From an uncultured Dehalococcoidia bacterium (GTDB lineage Bacteria; Chloroflexota; Dehalococcoidia; Lucifugimonadales; UBA1127), in the NCBI GenBank assembly GCA_951812285.1, contig OX638292.1, positions 2,379,001-2,443,000 of the forward strand: a stretch of DNA of 64,000 nt. Reading direction: 5' to 3'. Position 1 is the first letter of the stretch. Each line of letters starts with the position of its first letter. Shown here piece by piece: positions 34,170-42,815 of the stretch. The position numbers and the translations under genes were made by a program. The notes under the pieces are model-generated. The model had not been told where the DNA came from. It ran no database searches and worked only from the letters and a program-made list of their open reading frames with translations.

Positions 34170-34198
34170 TTGCATCTAATTTGGGAACATTGTATAAT
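34170..34198 (+). promoter_or_regulatory. Sigma-70-type promoter of higBA
   Basis: TTGCAT (34170-34175), 17-base spacer, TATAAT (34193-34198). It precedes the higB start by about 27 bases, with GGGAAGG as ribosome site in between. Confidence 0.75.
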
Positions 34199-34225
34199 CA
34201 CAGCTAATGGGAAGGCTGACCGGAT

Positions 34226-34519
34226 TTGCGCATACTCTCCAAGAAGACCCTCAGGCAGTTCTGGGAACAGCACCGGGAAGCCGAACAACCCCTGCTCGCG
34301 TGGCACAGGGAAGTTGAATTAGCCGATTGGGCGACACCAGCACAAGTGCTGGAGCGATTTCCGCGGGCGAGCATAGTAGGACCGGACCGGATAGTGTTCA
34401 GGATCAGCGGCGGGAGTTACCGACTGGTGGCGCGAGTGTTCTATCCAGGGCGTCTGGTGTACATCCGATTTGTGGGAACCCACGATGAATACGAGCGCAT
34501 CAACGTGGAGGAGGTCTAG
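34226..34519 (+). CDS. higB: HigB-family toxin (mRNA interferase)
   Basis: A 97-residue protein of the HigB family: MRILSKKTLRQFWEQHREAE, then LLAWHREVELADWATPAQV, and the C-terminal YRLVARVFYPGRLVYIRFVGTHDEYERI (given as YRLVARVFYPG and VYIRFVGTHDEYERI). The conserved His/Tyr near the C-terminus fit this RelE-like ribonuclease that cleaves mRNA. TTG start at 34226 after GGGAAGG. A good promoter lies upstream, and the fused antitoxin gene begins 2 bases after its stop. Confidence 0.88.
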   Translation: MRILSKKTLRQFWEQHREAEQPLLAWHREVELADWATPAQVLERFPRASIVGPDRIVFRISGGSYRLVARVFYPGRLVYIRFVGTHDEYERINVEEV

Positions 34520-34521
34520 CC

Positions 34522-35787
34522 ATGTCGACCATTCGGGCAATCCGCACTGACGAGGACTACGAGAACGCCCTGGAGCGCATTCAGGAATTGCTTGACGTTC
34601 TGTCAGGGGATGATGGCCAGATTGAGGACCCTGAACATCCTGCGCGCACTGAGCTGGATGTTCTGAGCGACCTCGTTGAGCACTACGAGGGCAAGACGGT
34701 CGAGATTGGCTACCCCGACCCCGTCGCTGCAATCCAGTTTCGCATGGACCAAGTGGGACTTACGCCCCGTGACCTCGTACCGTTCATTGGAAGTCGCTCC
34801 AAGGTGTCGGAAGTCTTGTCCGGTAAGCGGGCCATAACCATGCCCATGGCGCGGGCTCTCCATCAGCACTTGGGCATTGCGGCAGACATCCTGCTGCAGC
34901 AGCCCGGATCAAGATTGCCGGACGCGACGGACGACATTGACTGGACCAAATTCCCTCTACGGGCAATGGCCAACGCCGGCTGGATACCCTCAGTGCAGCG
35001 GCTGGAGGACAATGCGGAGGACCTGGTGTCTGCCCTCATGCAGCGAGCGGGAGTCTCATCGCCTTCGGCTGCGATGCTATACCGAAAGAACGATCACAGG
35101 CGCCTAAACGCCAAGACGGACGACTACGCGTTGCAGGCATGGTGCTGGCAGGTCATGGCGCAAGCGCGGGAAAGGGTGTCGATAGCCCCCTACACGCCGG
35201 GGGTGGTCGACTCCGAATTCCTGCGAAACGTGGCTCAACTCAGCGTGGATGAACACGGCCCCACCAAAGCCCGCACTATGCTGGCCCAATCGGGAATCGG
35301 GTTTGAGGTTGTTCACCACCTCCCCAAGACCTATTTGGACGGTGCGGCCTTCCTCCTGGATGACGGTAGGCCGGTCATTGGGCTAACCCTCCGGTACGAT
35401 CGCATAGACAACTTCTGGTTCACCTTCCTCCACGAACTGGCGCACGTCGGTCTGCACTTGGAGGAGGGCGGTGAGGACTCTGCATTCGTGGATGACCTCA
35501 GTCTGAGGGATGTCGACAAGGGCAGCGGTGACACCAGGGAACAGCAAGCAGACGAGATGGCAGAGGAAGCACTCATACCGCGGGATGTTTGGGTCGATAG
35601 CGCTGTCCGTCAGGAGCCGACTCCAATGCGTGTCCTCAATTCCGCCCATCGTTGGGGCGTACATCCGGCAGTCATCGCGGGGCGTGTCCGCCACGAGCGC
35701 GGAAACTACCGGCTGCTGACCCAATTCGTCGGCACCGGCGAGGTGCGATGGCAGTTTGAGGAGAGCCAGGAGGCGGCAACAACCTGA
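34522..35787 (+). CDS. higA: HigA-type antitoxin fused to ImmA/IrrE metallopeptidase domain
   Basis: A 421-residue fusion. The N-terminal third is a HigA-like regulator with an HTH (MDQVGLTPRDLVPFIGSRSK, then VSEVLSGKRAITMPMARAL; about 75-120). The C-terminal part is an ImmA/IrrE-type zinc peptidase with H304-E-L-A-H308 and a downstream conserved ExxAxxAL (QADEMAEEALIP). The antitoxin would repress its promoter and neutralise HigB. The peptidase could cleave a regulator in response to a signal, as known for ImmA; its target here is unknown. ATG at 34522 after GGAGG, two bases beyond higB. Confidence 0.85.
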   Translation: MSTIRAIRTDEDYENALERIQELLDVLSGDDGQIEDPEHPARTELDVLSDLVEHYEGKTVEIGYPDPVAAIQFRMDQVGLTPRDLVPFIGSRSKVSEVLSGKRAITMPMARALHQHLGIAADILLQQPGSRLPDATDDIDWTKFPLRAMANAGWIPSVQRLEDNAEDLVSALMQRAGVSSPSAAMLYRKNDHRRLNAKTDDYALQAWCWQVMAQARERVSIAPYTPGVVDSEFLRNVAQLSVDEHGPTKARTMLAQSGIGFEVVHHLPKTYLDGAAFLLDDGRPVIGLTLRYDRIDNFWFTFLHELAHVGLHLEEGGEDSAFVDDLSLRDVDKGSGDTREQQADEMAEEALIPRDVWVDSAVRQEPTPMRVLNSAHRWGVHPAVIAGRVRHERGNYRLLTQFVGTGEVRWQFEESQEAATT

Positions 35788-35819
35788 GCCCAACCTGCAG
35801 ATAGAGAGGTCAGCACAGG

Positions 35820-35954
35820 ATGCCAAGCGGATACACTCCGATGGCGCTGATATACGACTTCGACGGGACGCTTGCCTCCGGGAACATGCAGGAGGGGAAG
35901 TTCATTCCCAACTTGGGCAATGCCCGCCGCCCTCTCTTCCCTTATGCTCCATAG
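35820..35954 (+). pseudogene. Truncated HAD-family hydrolase (N-terminus only)
   Basis: The reading frame begins MPSGYTPMALIYDFDGTLAS, the start of a haloacid-dehalogenase-like phosphatase with motif I DxDGT, but stops after 44 codons. After IPNLG the sequence changes to NARRPLFPYAP and ends. The rest of the about 200-residue enzyme is missing. The break coincides with a terminator-like sequence (GGGCAATGCCCGCCGCCCTC). Confidence 0.75.
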
Positions 35955-35977
35955 ACATGGGGAGACAAGGCTCTCTC

Positions 35978-36421
35978 TCACCGGGGCGCCGGCTCACGGG
36001 TTGGAGTCTCGTCAGCCGACGGGTGAAGGGCATTCACCACTTCGGCGATGCGGGCAAGGTTGGCGGAGGAGTAGTCAGTGGCCTCGTAACGCTGTATCTG
36101 CTGCTCCTTCAACCCAAGGCGATGCGCTAGATCTCTTTGACTGAGACCGCGCGCAATGCGGGCCTTGATGAGGACATGGGGCAATCGGGCAACCAAGTCG
36201 AGAGCGGGCCAATCGAAGTTCCCTGCCCTCAATTGATCGTAGTCACGCAACTCTTGTTTCAGGTCTTCAAGCTGGCTTTCCATGGCTTCCACCTGCGCCC
36301 TTGCGATGAGCGGGTGCGTCCCCGGGGGCAAGGACTCGCGTTGCCGGAGACTTTGCAGCGCCTTGGAGAACCGCCTCGCCTGAGACTTCGTGATGCGGTA
36401 TTGCCTCTCATTCTTGATCAT
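35978..36421 (-). CDS. XRE-family HTH protein, antitoxin-like
   Basis: A 147-residue protein with a helical N-terminal region (QARRFSKALQSLRQRE) and a C-terminal helix-turn-helix of the XRE type (IKARIARGLSQRDLAHRLGL, then KEQQIQRYEATDYSSANLARI; about 85-130). Its start overlaps the DUF6932 gene stop by ATGA (36418-36421), so it is second in a coupled pair. It is probably the repressor of the pair, binding the inverted repeat at 36857-36882. Confidence 0.82.
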   Translation of the reverse strand: MIKNERQYRITKSQARRFSKALQSLRQRESLPPGTHPLIARAQVEAMESQLEDLKQELRDYDQLRAGNFDWPALDLVARLPHVLIKARIARGLSQRDLAHRLGLKEQQIQRYEATDYSSANLARIAEVVNALHPSADETPTREPAPR

Positions 36422-36858
36422 TGCAGGCCTCCCAGGCTGATGGCGACAATCCCCTTGCCTCTCCCCGTCTCCTTGTCCACTTGGAAGAACTGGAAGAAGG
36501 ATAGGCCATCCGGCTCGGCCGCGATGGCGGCAGGGAATAGCTCTCCCAAGTATCTGGCCTTCTGCGTTGCACGGCCGGGGTCAAACGTCAATAGAGCGGG
36601 ATCCAGCGAATGCGGGTCCACCCCGCTCTCCTCCCAGCAGGCATCGAAGTCGTTTGGCAGTTCCTTCGACGTCACGAAGCTGCCATCGATATAGACGACG
36701 GCGCAGCCTGCCGTTTTCAGGTCCACCAACGCTCTCCTCATCCCTTCCAGCAACCTCCGCCTCGTCGCGTTGTGTCCAAACCTCTGGGATATTTCGTCCC
36801 AATTCGCCTCGTGGACCCCTGCCGGCAGAAGGCCGAACTCATCAAAGTCAGGAATCAC
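36418..36858 (-). CDS. DUF6932 protein, nucleotidyltransferase-like
   Basis: A 146-residue protein starting VIPDFDEFGLLPAGVHEANW, the normal DUF6932 N-terminus. The stretch VVYIDGSFVTSKELPNDFDA (about 70-90) resembles the GS-x-D-x-D region of nucleotidyltransferase toxins. The start is GTG at 36858, since it lies just 6 bases after a TATCAT -10 element and has no ribosome site, implying a leaderless mRNA. Upstream in-frame starts would lie inside the promoter. It is coupled to an XRE gene. A toxin role is inferred. Confidence 0.75.
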   Translation of the reverse strand: MIPDFDEFGLLPAGVHEANWDEISQRFGHNATRRRLLEGMRRALVDLKTAGCAVVYIDGSFVTSKELPNDFDACWEESGVDPHSLDPALLTFDPGRATQKARYLGELFPAAIAAEPDGLSFFQFFQVDKETGRGKGIVAISLGGLQ

Positions 36859-36893
36859 TACACAATGATACTGTTGTGTAGTTGCATTGTCAA
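36857..36893 (-). promoter_or_regulatory. Promoter-operator of the DUF6932/XRE pair
   Basis: On the minus strand TTGACA (36893-36888), 17-base spacer, TATCAT (36870-36865). A perfect 9-bp inverted repeat ACTACACAA / TTGTGTAGT (36857-36865 and 36874-36882) overlaps the -10 and spacer. GTG start of the DUF6932 gene is 6 bases past the -10, consistent with leaderless translation. A repressor bound here would block RNA polymerase directly. Confidence 0.85.
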
Positions 36894-37060
36894 CGCTGAC
36901 CACTCGGCATCAGTCCGCAAGTCATTTCATGCCATGATCAGTTCAGCTCCTCAAGTATGACGTTGAATGATTAGCACGTTTGGCCCAAATTACCGCCGTT
37001 TAGCCCCACATTTCTCCCACGCCACTTCACCCCCGCCGTGCCGTGCGCTATGCTGTGTTC

Positions 37061-37963
37061 ATGCCGCCTCTTCTGGAAGCACACTCCCTGACGAAGCACT
37101 ACGGCCGCACTGTGGCCCTCGACGGCGTGACGTTCGAGGTCAACGAGGGCGTGACGGGGCTGCTGGGGCCGAACGGGGCGGGGAAGAGCACGGCGATGAA
37201 GCTCTTTCTCGGGCTCATTCCGCCCACGTCCGGCTCGGCGCTGATCCTGGGGCAGGAGCCGTACCGCTCGCCCGAGGGCCGCAACCGCATCGGCTACATG
37301 CCGGAGAACGACTGCCTTCCCAGCGACATGACGGCCACAGAGTTCCTGATGCTCATGGCGCAGCTCAGCGGCCTTCCGCCGTCGCAGGCGCGCACCCGCA
37401 CCGCCGACGTGCTCCGCCACGTTGGCCTCGACGAGGAGCGCTACCGGCCGATGCACGAGTACTCGACCGGCATGAAGCAGCGGGTGAAGCTGGCGCAGGC
37501 CGTCGTGCACGACCCGGTGCTGGTGCTGCTCGACGAGCCCACGGCCGGGCTCGACCCCGACGGGCGGCAGGAGATGCTGCGGCTCATCGACCGGACGTCG
37601 CGCAGCTTCGGCATCAGCGTCATGCTCTCCACGCACCTGATGGGCGACGTCGAGCGCATCGCCGACAGCGTGCTGGTGCTCGAGTCGGGGCAGCTCTCGC
37701 AGGAGGGCGCCGTCGCGAGCCTGACGCAGGAGACGGAGACGCTGCTGATCGAGGTCGCAGACGGCGTGGACGCCTTCGCGGCCATCCTCGCCGAGCGCGG
37801 CGTCGAGGCCAACGTCGACGGCGCGCTGGTGGTAATCGAGCACGCGAAGGAAGAGGACTACGACATCGTGCGCGACGCCGCCGTCGACGCCGGCGCGCGG
37901 CTGCGGAGGCTCGCGCCCGCGCGGCGCACGCTCACCGACATCTTCCGGGGCGACCGGTCATGA
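37061..37963 (+). CDS. ABC transporter ATP-binding protein (first of two)
   Basis: A 300-residue ABC ATPase: Walker A GPNGAGKST (about 35-43), signature YSTGMKQRVKLAQ (about 136), Walker B LVLLLDEPTAGLD (approx. 156-168), H-loop STHLMGD. The C-terminal 80 residues form the extra domain seen in ABC-2 exporter ATPases. ATG at 37061. Its stop overlaps the start of the permease gene by ATGA (37960). First of a four-gene coupled operon: ATPase, permease, ATPase, permease. Confidence 0.92.
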   Translation: MPPLLEAHSLTKHYGRTVALDGVTFEVNEGVTGLLGPNGAGKSTAMKLFLGLIPPTSGSALILGQEPYRSPEGRNRIGYMPENDCLPSDMTATEFLMLMAQLSGLPPSQARTRTADVLRHVGLDEERYRPMHEYSTGMKQRVKLAQAVVHDPVLVLLDEPTAGLDPDGRQEMLRLIDRTSRSFGISVMLSTHLMGDVERIADSVLVLESGQLSQEGAVASLTQETETLLIEVADGVDAFAAILAERGVEANVDGALVVIEHAKEEDYDIVRDAAVDAGARLRRLAPARRTLTDIFRGDRS

Positions 37964-38931
37964 TGGGCAGGGAAGCCGAGGTCTTTGACCTTGGCTATCA
38001 GCGCTATACCGGCCTCCGGCAGGGCCGCAACCGTGCCCGCTGGTCCCTCTTCGTCAACGGCGTCCGCACGCTGCTGGGCATAGGGCGCGGCGGCAAGTCC
38101 AAGATCCTGCCCATCCTCTTCTTCATCTCCGCGATGACGCCCGCGGTGGTCTTCGTCGTCCTCCTCGCCTTCATCGGCGACCTGGTCGAGGCCGCGGAAG
38201 CCGGCGACTTCATTCCCGGCCCTGCGGACTACTACGGCATCGTAGCCGTGGTGCTGGTGCTCTTCGGGGCGATCATGGCCCCGGAGTTGCTGGGGCCGGA
38301 CCGGCGCGACAACGTCCTGCCGCTGTACCTCGTCCGGCCGCTGTCGACGCTCGACTACCTCGGCATGCGGCTGGCGGCGCTGGCGGCGATCGTGCTCGTG
38401 CTGGTCTACTCGGGGCAGGCGCTCCTGATGGCGGGCCTCATGCTGACGGCGGACGTGCCGCTGGACTACCTTCGCGACAACTGGGAGGACATCCCGCGCA
38501 TCCTGCTGATGGGAGCGGTCATCACGCTCTTCATCTCGCTGGCGACGCTGGCGGTGTCGGCATACGTCACCCGGCGGGCCTTCGCCGCAGCGGTCATCAT
38601 CGTCATCTACATCATGGTCAGCACCGTGATCAGCGGTCTCACCTTCGCGGAGAACTGCACCAACACCGAGGCAGGATTCGGCGACGAGTTCCGCCTCGAC
38701 GGCCGGGACTGCGACTACATCATCGGCGACGTTGCCCCGTACGTGGCGCTGCTGAACCTGAGCGAGGCCACGGACGGCATCAACGCCCTCGTCTTCGACC
38801 TGCCGGCGCAGTCGCCTTCGACCATCGCCCTTGAGGAGCTGCCGGACTGGGCGCCCATCGGCATGTACCTGTTCTGGACGGCGCTGCCGGCCGCGGCGCT
38901 CTGGAACCGCTACCGGAGGTTACGCCTATGA
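37960..38931 (+). CDS. ABC-2 type permease (first of two)
   Basis: A 323-residue integral membrane protein with six or so helices (for example ILPILFFISAMTPAVVFVVL; YGIVAVVLVLFGAIMA; LAALAAIVLVLVYSGQALL). The cytosolic stretch LLGPDRRDNVLPLYLVRPLS is typical of ABC-2 permeases. Two start ATGs are adjacent (37960 and 37963); the first overlaps the ATPase stop. It ends overlapping the start of the second ATPase by ATGA. Confidence 0.88.
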   Translation: MMGREAEVFDLGYQRYTGLRQGRNRARWSLFVNGVRTLLGIGRGGKSKILPILFFISAMTPAVVFVVLLAFIGDLVEAAEAGDFIPGPADYYGIVAVVLVLFGAIMAPELLGPDRRDNVLPLYLVRPLSTLDYLGMRLAALAAIVLVLVYSGQALLMAGLMLTADVPLDYLRDNWEDIPRILLMGAVITLFISLATLAVSAYVTRRAFAAAVIIVIYIMVSTVISGLTFAENCTNTEAGFGDEFRLDGRDCDYIIGDVAPYVALLNLSEATDGINALVFDLPAQSPSTIALEELPDWAPIGMYLFWTALPAAALWNRYRRLRL

Positions 38932-39851
38932 CCACGGGAACCGGCGCAACTATCGAGGTGCATTCAATCTCCAAGTGGTACGGCAACGTGGTGGCCGTCA
39001 ACGACGTCTCCTTTGAGGTCTACCCGGGCGTCACGGGCATCCTGGGGCCCAACGGCGCGGGCAAGACGACGCTGCTCAGCATGATGTGCGGCCTGCTGCG
39101 GCCCTCGCAGGGGGGTGTGCGCGTCCTGGGCGAGGAGGTCATCGGCAACGTCGGCCTCTACAGCCGCGTCGGCCTCATGCTGGAGCACGACGCCCTCTAC
39201 CCCTTCATGACGGGGCGGAGTTTTGTGCAGCTCGCCGCCAAGCTGCAGGGCGTCAAAGACCCGGACGCCGTCGACCGGGCCATCGACGCCGTGAACCTGC
39301 TGGACGCGGCGGACCGGCCGACGGGCACGTACTCGCGCGGCATGCGGCAGCGCATCCGGCTGGCGGCGACCATCGTGCACGACCCCGAGGTGCTGGTGCT
39401 CGACGAGCCGCTCAACGGCACAGACCCGCGTCAGCGCGTCGAGTTCGCGGACTTCGTCGGGCAGATGAGCGCGGCGGGAAGGACGGTCCTCATCTCCTCG
39501 CACATCCTGGAGGAGGTGGAGGCGCTGGCGGACCGCATCCTGCTGGTGGTCAGCGGCAAGCTGGCCGCGTCCGGCAACCACCGCGCCATCCGCGAGAAGC
39601 TGGACGAGCGCCCCTTCGTGGTGCGGCTAATGGCGTCCAAGCAGCGGGAGATGGCCGCCGCGCTGGTGGGGCTGGAGTCCGTCGAGTCCGTCCGCCTGGA
39701 GGACGGCGCCATCGAGGTGACGACGCGCAACCTTGCCGACCTGCAGCGGTCGGCGCCGCGGCTGGCGCGCGACATCGGCAGCCGCCTGTACCGCATCGAG
39801 CCGCTGGACGACTCGCTGGAGAGCGTCTTCTCCTACGTGGTGCAGCGATGA
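38928..39851 (+). CDS. ABC transporter ATP-binding protein (second of two)
   Basis: A 307-residue ABC ATPase with Walker A LGPNGAGKTT (about 39-48), signature YSRGMRQRIRLA (about 137), Walker B VLVLDEPLNGTDP (about 157). The D-loop reads LNGTD in place of the usual TAGLD, an unusual variant. Overlaps its neighbours by ATGA at both ends. With the first ATPase it could form a heterodimer powering the two permeases; substrate unknown. Confidence 0.92.
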   Translation: MTTGTGATIEVHSISKWYGNVVAVNDVSFEVYPGVTGILGPNGAGKTTLLSMMCGLLRPSQGGVRVLGEEVIGNVGLYSRVGLMLEHDALYPFMTGRSFVQLAAKLQGVKDPDAVDRAIDAVNLLDAADRPTGTYSRGMRQRIRLAATIVHDPEVLVLDEPLNGTDPRQRVEFADFVGQMSAAGRTVLISSHILEEVEALADRILLVVSGKLAASGNHRAIREKLDERPFVVRLMASKQREMAAALVGLESVESVRLEDGAIEVTTRNLADLQRSAPRLARDIGSRLYRIEPLDDSLESVFSYVVQR

Positions 39852-40561
39852 TCAGCGCGCTCTTCCTGCTGGCCCTGCGGCAGTCGGCGTCCCCGCGCCG
39901 TCTCTTGCTGCTGGGCGCAATCTCCCTGTTCCCGGTCGGGCTGACCTACCTGCTGGTGCGGCTGGGAGAAGCGGACCAGAGCGGCACCGTCGAGGCTGGG
40001 CTGGAGGGGCTGGTGATCTCGCTGGTCCTGCCCCTGGTGACGATGGTGCTGGCCTCGGGCGCCTTCGGCAACGAGGTCGAGGACCGCACGCTCTCCCTGC
40101 TGACGACGAAGCCGGTGCCGCGATGGTCGCTGGCGCTCGCGAAGCTGATGGGGACCATTGCCGTGGCCGGGCCGATCATGGTGGCCGTGTCCGTCGTGGT
40201 GACGGCGCTGCCGCCGGAGCGCGATGGGGGCGTCATCCTCGCGGCAGCCGTGGGCTCCGCGGTTGGGGTGATTGTCTACGCCTCCGTCTTCACGTGGGCG
40301 GGGCTGGTGACGACACGCGCGCTGGCCTTCGGGCTGGTGTACGTTCTGCTGTGGGAGGCGCTGATCACGACCTTCCTGAGCGGCACCCGCTACCTGAGCG
40401 TCCGCAGCTACATCATCGGCATCATGCACGGCATGGAGGGCAGCCCGTTCAACGGGGACCTCGCCATTGGGTACACGACGGCGATCATGGGCTCCGTAGC
40501 CGTGACCGTGCTGTTCTTCGCGCTCGCTGTGCGACGGCTGACGCGGATGGACGTGCCGTAG
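39848..40561 (+). CDS. ABC-2 type permease (second of two)
   Basis: A 237-residue membrane protein with six hydrophobic helices (LFLLALRQSASPRRLLLLG at the N-terminus; LVISLVLPLVTMVLASGAFG; LAGPIMVAV-like; LFFALAVRRLTRMDV at the end). The cytosolic EVEDRTLSLLTTKPVPRWSL motif is typical of ABC-2 permeases. Its ATG overlaps the stop of the second ATPase. Last gene of the four-gene exporter operon. Confidence 0.88.
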   Translation: MISALFLLALRQSASPRRLLLLGAISLFPVGLTYLLVRLGEADQSGTVEAGLEGLVISLVLPLVTMVLASGAFGNEVEDRTLSLLTTKPVPRWSLALAKLMGTIAVAGPIMVAVSVVVTALPPERDGGVILAAAVGSAVGVIVYASVFTWAGLVTTRALAFGLVYVLLWEALITTFLSGTRYLSVRSYIIGIMHGMEGSPFNGDLAIGYTTAIMGSVAVTVLFFALAVRRLTRMDVP

Positions 40562-40708
40562 GCGGGGGGCGACGGGCCTGCTTTGACCGCGTTGCAGGTG
40601 ATTATTGTTAGATCACTCGTCCATGAGTGGAGTCCCTTGCTTACGGGTGAATCGGCACTCTTGTCCAATTCCTTAGACTGACATAGCCCATACGAACAGA
40701 GCCATGCC

Positions 40709-41422
40709 ATGAGTTCCCTAAAGGACATCCAAGAACTTGTGAACGATACCCTGGACATTACCGGGGGCGTTGACGTGCCCAGAGTGCCTGCAGATCCAGC
40801 TGCAGACAAGATTGTCTACTATTGGTACGGAATCGTAACTGCTGCGTTACACGGATCAAACCATCGGCTTCGGGCGGTCAGCCTATTGCTCGAAAATGGG
40901 CCTGCCTATACCGCTATTGCCCTAACTATTGCTCGTTCCAGCTTTGAAAGCGCCGCAGACCTTGTGTATATCAACAAGGACGTGAAGAGCCGTCTCCCCA
41001 AGTTTCTTCGCCATGGCCTCATGGCAACTAATGAAGAGGAGAACGTAGAATTTCAGGCCAAGATTGACAGCCTTGGAGTTAAGGCATTCCCAAGTACTAG
41101 GTGGATGCAGATTCGACAAGTTTGCAATGCCATTGGGTGGGACTTGCAGAACGACACTTTCTATCGATATAGCTCCGATTCTGCCCACAGTGGGACATCG
41201 CACCTAATTTCGGACTATCTAAAGCTAATTGGAGAGTCGAAGTCACCGGACTTGGTGACCCCCACTCTTTGCACAACTTTGCATTATCATCTGGTAGTGG
41301 CTGATATAGCCGCCTCACTATTCGACGGCTCAATCGATAAAGAGGCTCTTGAGTCAGCAATTGAATCGTGTAAGTCACATATGCAAGATCTAACACGCAT
41401 GCAGCATCCTGATTCAGCATAG
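40709..41422 (+). CDS. DUF5677-like protein
   Basis: A 237-residue helical protein with sequence pattern ARSSFESAADLVYINK (about 71-86) and YRYSSDSAHSGTSHLISDY (about 151-169), resembling DUF5677 proteins, whose conserved H-S/T end is present. Function is unknown; the family appears near mobile and defence loci. Base composition is AT-richer than the ABC operon before and the HAD gene after, suggesting acquisition. ATG at 40709. No ribosome site is evident. Confidence 0.6.
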   Translation: MSSLKDIQELVNDTLDITGGVDVPRVPADPAADKIVYYWYGIVTAALHGSNHRLRAVSLLLENGPAYTAIALTIARSSFESAADLVYINKDVKSRLPKFLRHGLMATNEEENVEFQAKIDSLGVKAFPSTRWMQIRQVCNAIGWDLQNDTFYRYSSDSAHSGTSHLISDYLKLIGESKSPDLVTPTLCTTLHYHLVVADIAASLFDGSIDKEALESAIESCKSHMQDLTRMQHPDSA

Positions 41423-41503
41423 AACGTCTAAGTTCACATGAATCTTGGTAATGTAGAAATGAAGAGATTGCCCATTGCCGAGTTTCGAAACTTGGAGCCA
41501 ATC

Positions 41504-42181
41504 ATGATCACCACACCCCCCACCGCCATCCTCTTTGACCTCGACAACACGCTCTTCAACCGGGTGGCTGCCTTCCTCGGCGTCGCCGGAGACTTCTACG
41601 CGGAGTTCCTGGCGTCATCGGCGTCGGTGGGCCGCGAAGAGGCCGTCGCACTCATGGTCGAGTGGGACGACGACGGGTATTCCAACCGCGCCGAGATGCG
41701 GGACGCCTGGCTCGGCCAGTGGCCCGAAGCCGGCCTTGACCTCGACGCGTTCAACAGCTGGTACCGGCGGACGATGGACCGGCGCTCGGGGCCGGACGCC
41801 TCGGTCAACGATTTCCTCGCGGAGCTCAACCGCGCGGGCATGCCGTGGGGCATCGTCACCAACGGCAGCCGCAACCAGCGGACCAAGTTCAGGACGACGG
41901 GGCTGTCGGAGCTGACGTCCACCGTCATCATCTCGGAGGAGCAGGGGTACGCGAAGCCCGACCCGCGCATCTACCGCGACGCGCTGACCGCCCTCGGCCT
42001 CACGAGCCCCGAGGGCGTCCTGTTCGTCGGCGACAACCCCGTCACGGACATCAACGGCGCGCGGGCGTTCGGCATGCGGACGGCGTGGGTCACCCGCGGC
42101 AAGCAATTCCCGGCGGAACTCCACCCGCCGGACCACGTGATCGAGCGCGTGACGGACCTGCGGGGGCTGCTCGGGTTGTAG
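41504..42181 (+). CDS. HAD-superfamily hydrolase
   Basis: A 225-residue phosphatase-like protein. Motif I is FDLDNTLF (about 13), motif II ITNGSRNQRTK (about 120), motif III and IV KPDPRIY and FVGDNPVTDI (about 152 and 175). Fits HAD subfamily IA (YjjG/phosphoglycolate-phosphatase-like). ATG at 41504 after GGAG; an upstream in-frame start adds residues unlike the family. It acts on a phosphorylated metabolite; substrate is unknown. Confidence 0.9.
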   Translation: MITTPPTAILFDLDNTLFNRVAAFLGVAGDFYAEFLASSASVGREEAVALMVEWDDDGYSNRAEMRDAWLGQWPEAGLDLDAFNSWYRRTMDRRSGPDASVNDFLAELNRAGMPWGIVTNGSRNQRTKFRTTGLSELTSTVIISEEQGYAKPDPRIYRDALTALGLTSPEGVLFVGDNPVTDINGARAFGMRTAWVTRGKQFPAELHPPDHVIERVTDLRGLLGL

Positions 42182-42296
42182 GCGCGCGGCGTCTAAGAGG
42201 TGCGGGAAGGCCTCGACATCACTGGCCTCGCCCACCATTTCGCCGCGCCCTCGGCGGCGTAGGAAGTGGGCACGCCCGCAGCATGGTAAATTCTAG

Positions 42297-42806
42297 CTAC
42301 GGGCCTGTTCTCCAATCTGTTCGGAAGTCCAATTGCCTTATCAAATCAAAAGTATGGATGCACAGGACATTGAGGTCATCGCATACATCGGGAACATGGC
42401 GATTAGCTCGTCTCCGGCTTGGTCGGGAATGTTCCGTAGTCACGATGGTGCGAGTGTCGGCACCGGTAAGAGCATAAGCTACCAAGAAGGGATCACGTCC
42501 CAGTTTTTCCGTTTCTTCATCAGTTAGGTCACTGGCATAGCCCTGCTCTACCACTCGGGCAACTAGCTCAGGGAGCGCCTGTTCATCCAACACCATTTCT
42601 TCTTCATGCGCTTCAAGCCACTCTACCAATGGATCCTCTTGCTCCGGTTTTGGGAATACAATTTCCTCATAGACTTCGCGTGGCACCTTAACGAGACCCA
42701 TCCTTCCCATCTCTGCAAGCCAATCCCAAAATTCCGGTAACCTTGAAATAGGATAGTAGTCTCTATTCGCGTCTATAAGAACATTGGCATCAAGGAGGTA
42801 GATCAC
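42297..42806 (-). CDS. DUF4411/PIN-domain toxin-like protein
   Basis: A 169-residue protein beginning MIYLLDANVLIDANRDYYPI, the DUF4411 N-terminus, with PIN-like acidic residues (D6; E46-E47 region; later D-x-D). DUF4411 is a PIN-type ribonuclease family usually paired with an XRE-ImmA/IrrE protein. It lies 9 bases downstream of such a gene. Toxin function is inferred from the pairing. ATG at 42806. Confidence 0.82.
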   Translation of the reverse strand: MIYLLDANVLIDANRDYYPISRLPEFWDWLAEMGRMGLVKVPREVYEEIVFPKPEQEDPLVEWLEAHEEEMVLDEQALPELVARVVEQGYASDLTDEETEKLGRDPFLVAYALTGADTRTIVTTEHSRPSRRRANRHVPDVCDDLNVLCIHTFDLIRQLDFRTDWRTGP

Positions 42807-42815
42807 AGGCGCAAC

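Noticed and set aside
36859..36903. Upstream extension of the DUF6932 gene to a GTG at 36903
   Set aside because: It would place the start inside the -35/-10 promoter and operator, and family members begin at the residues encoded from 36858.
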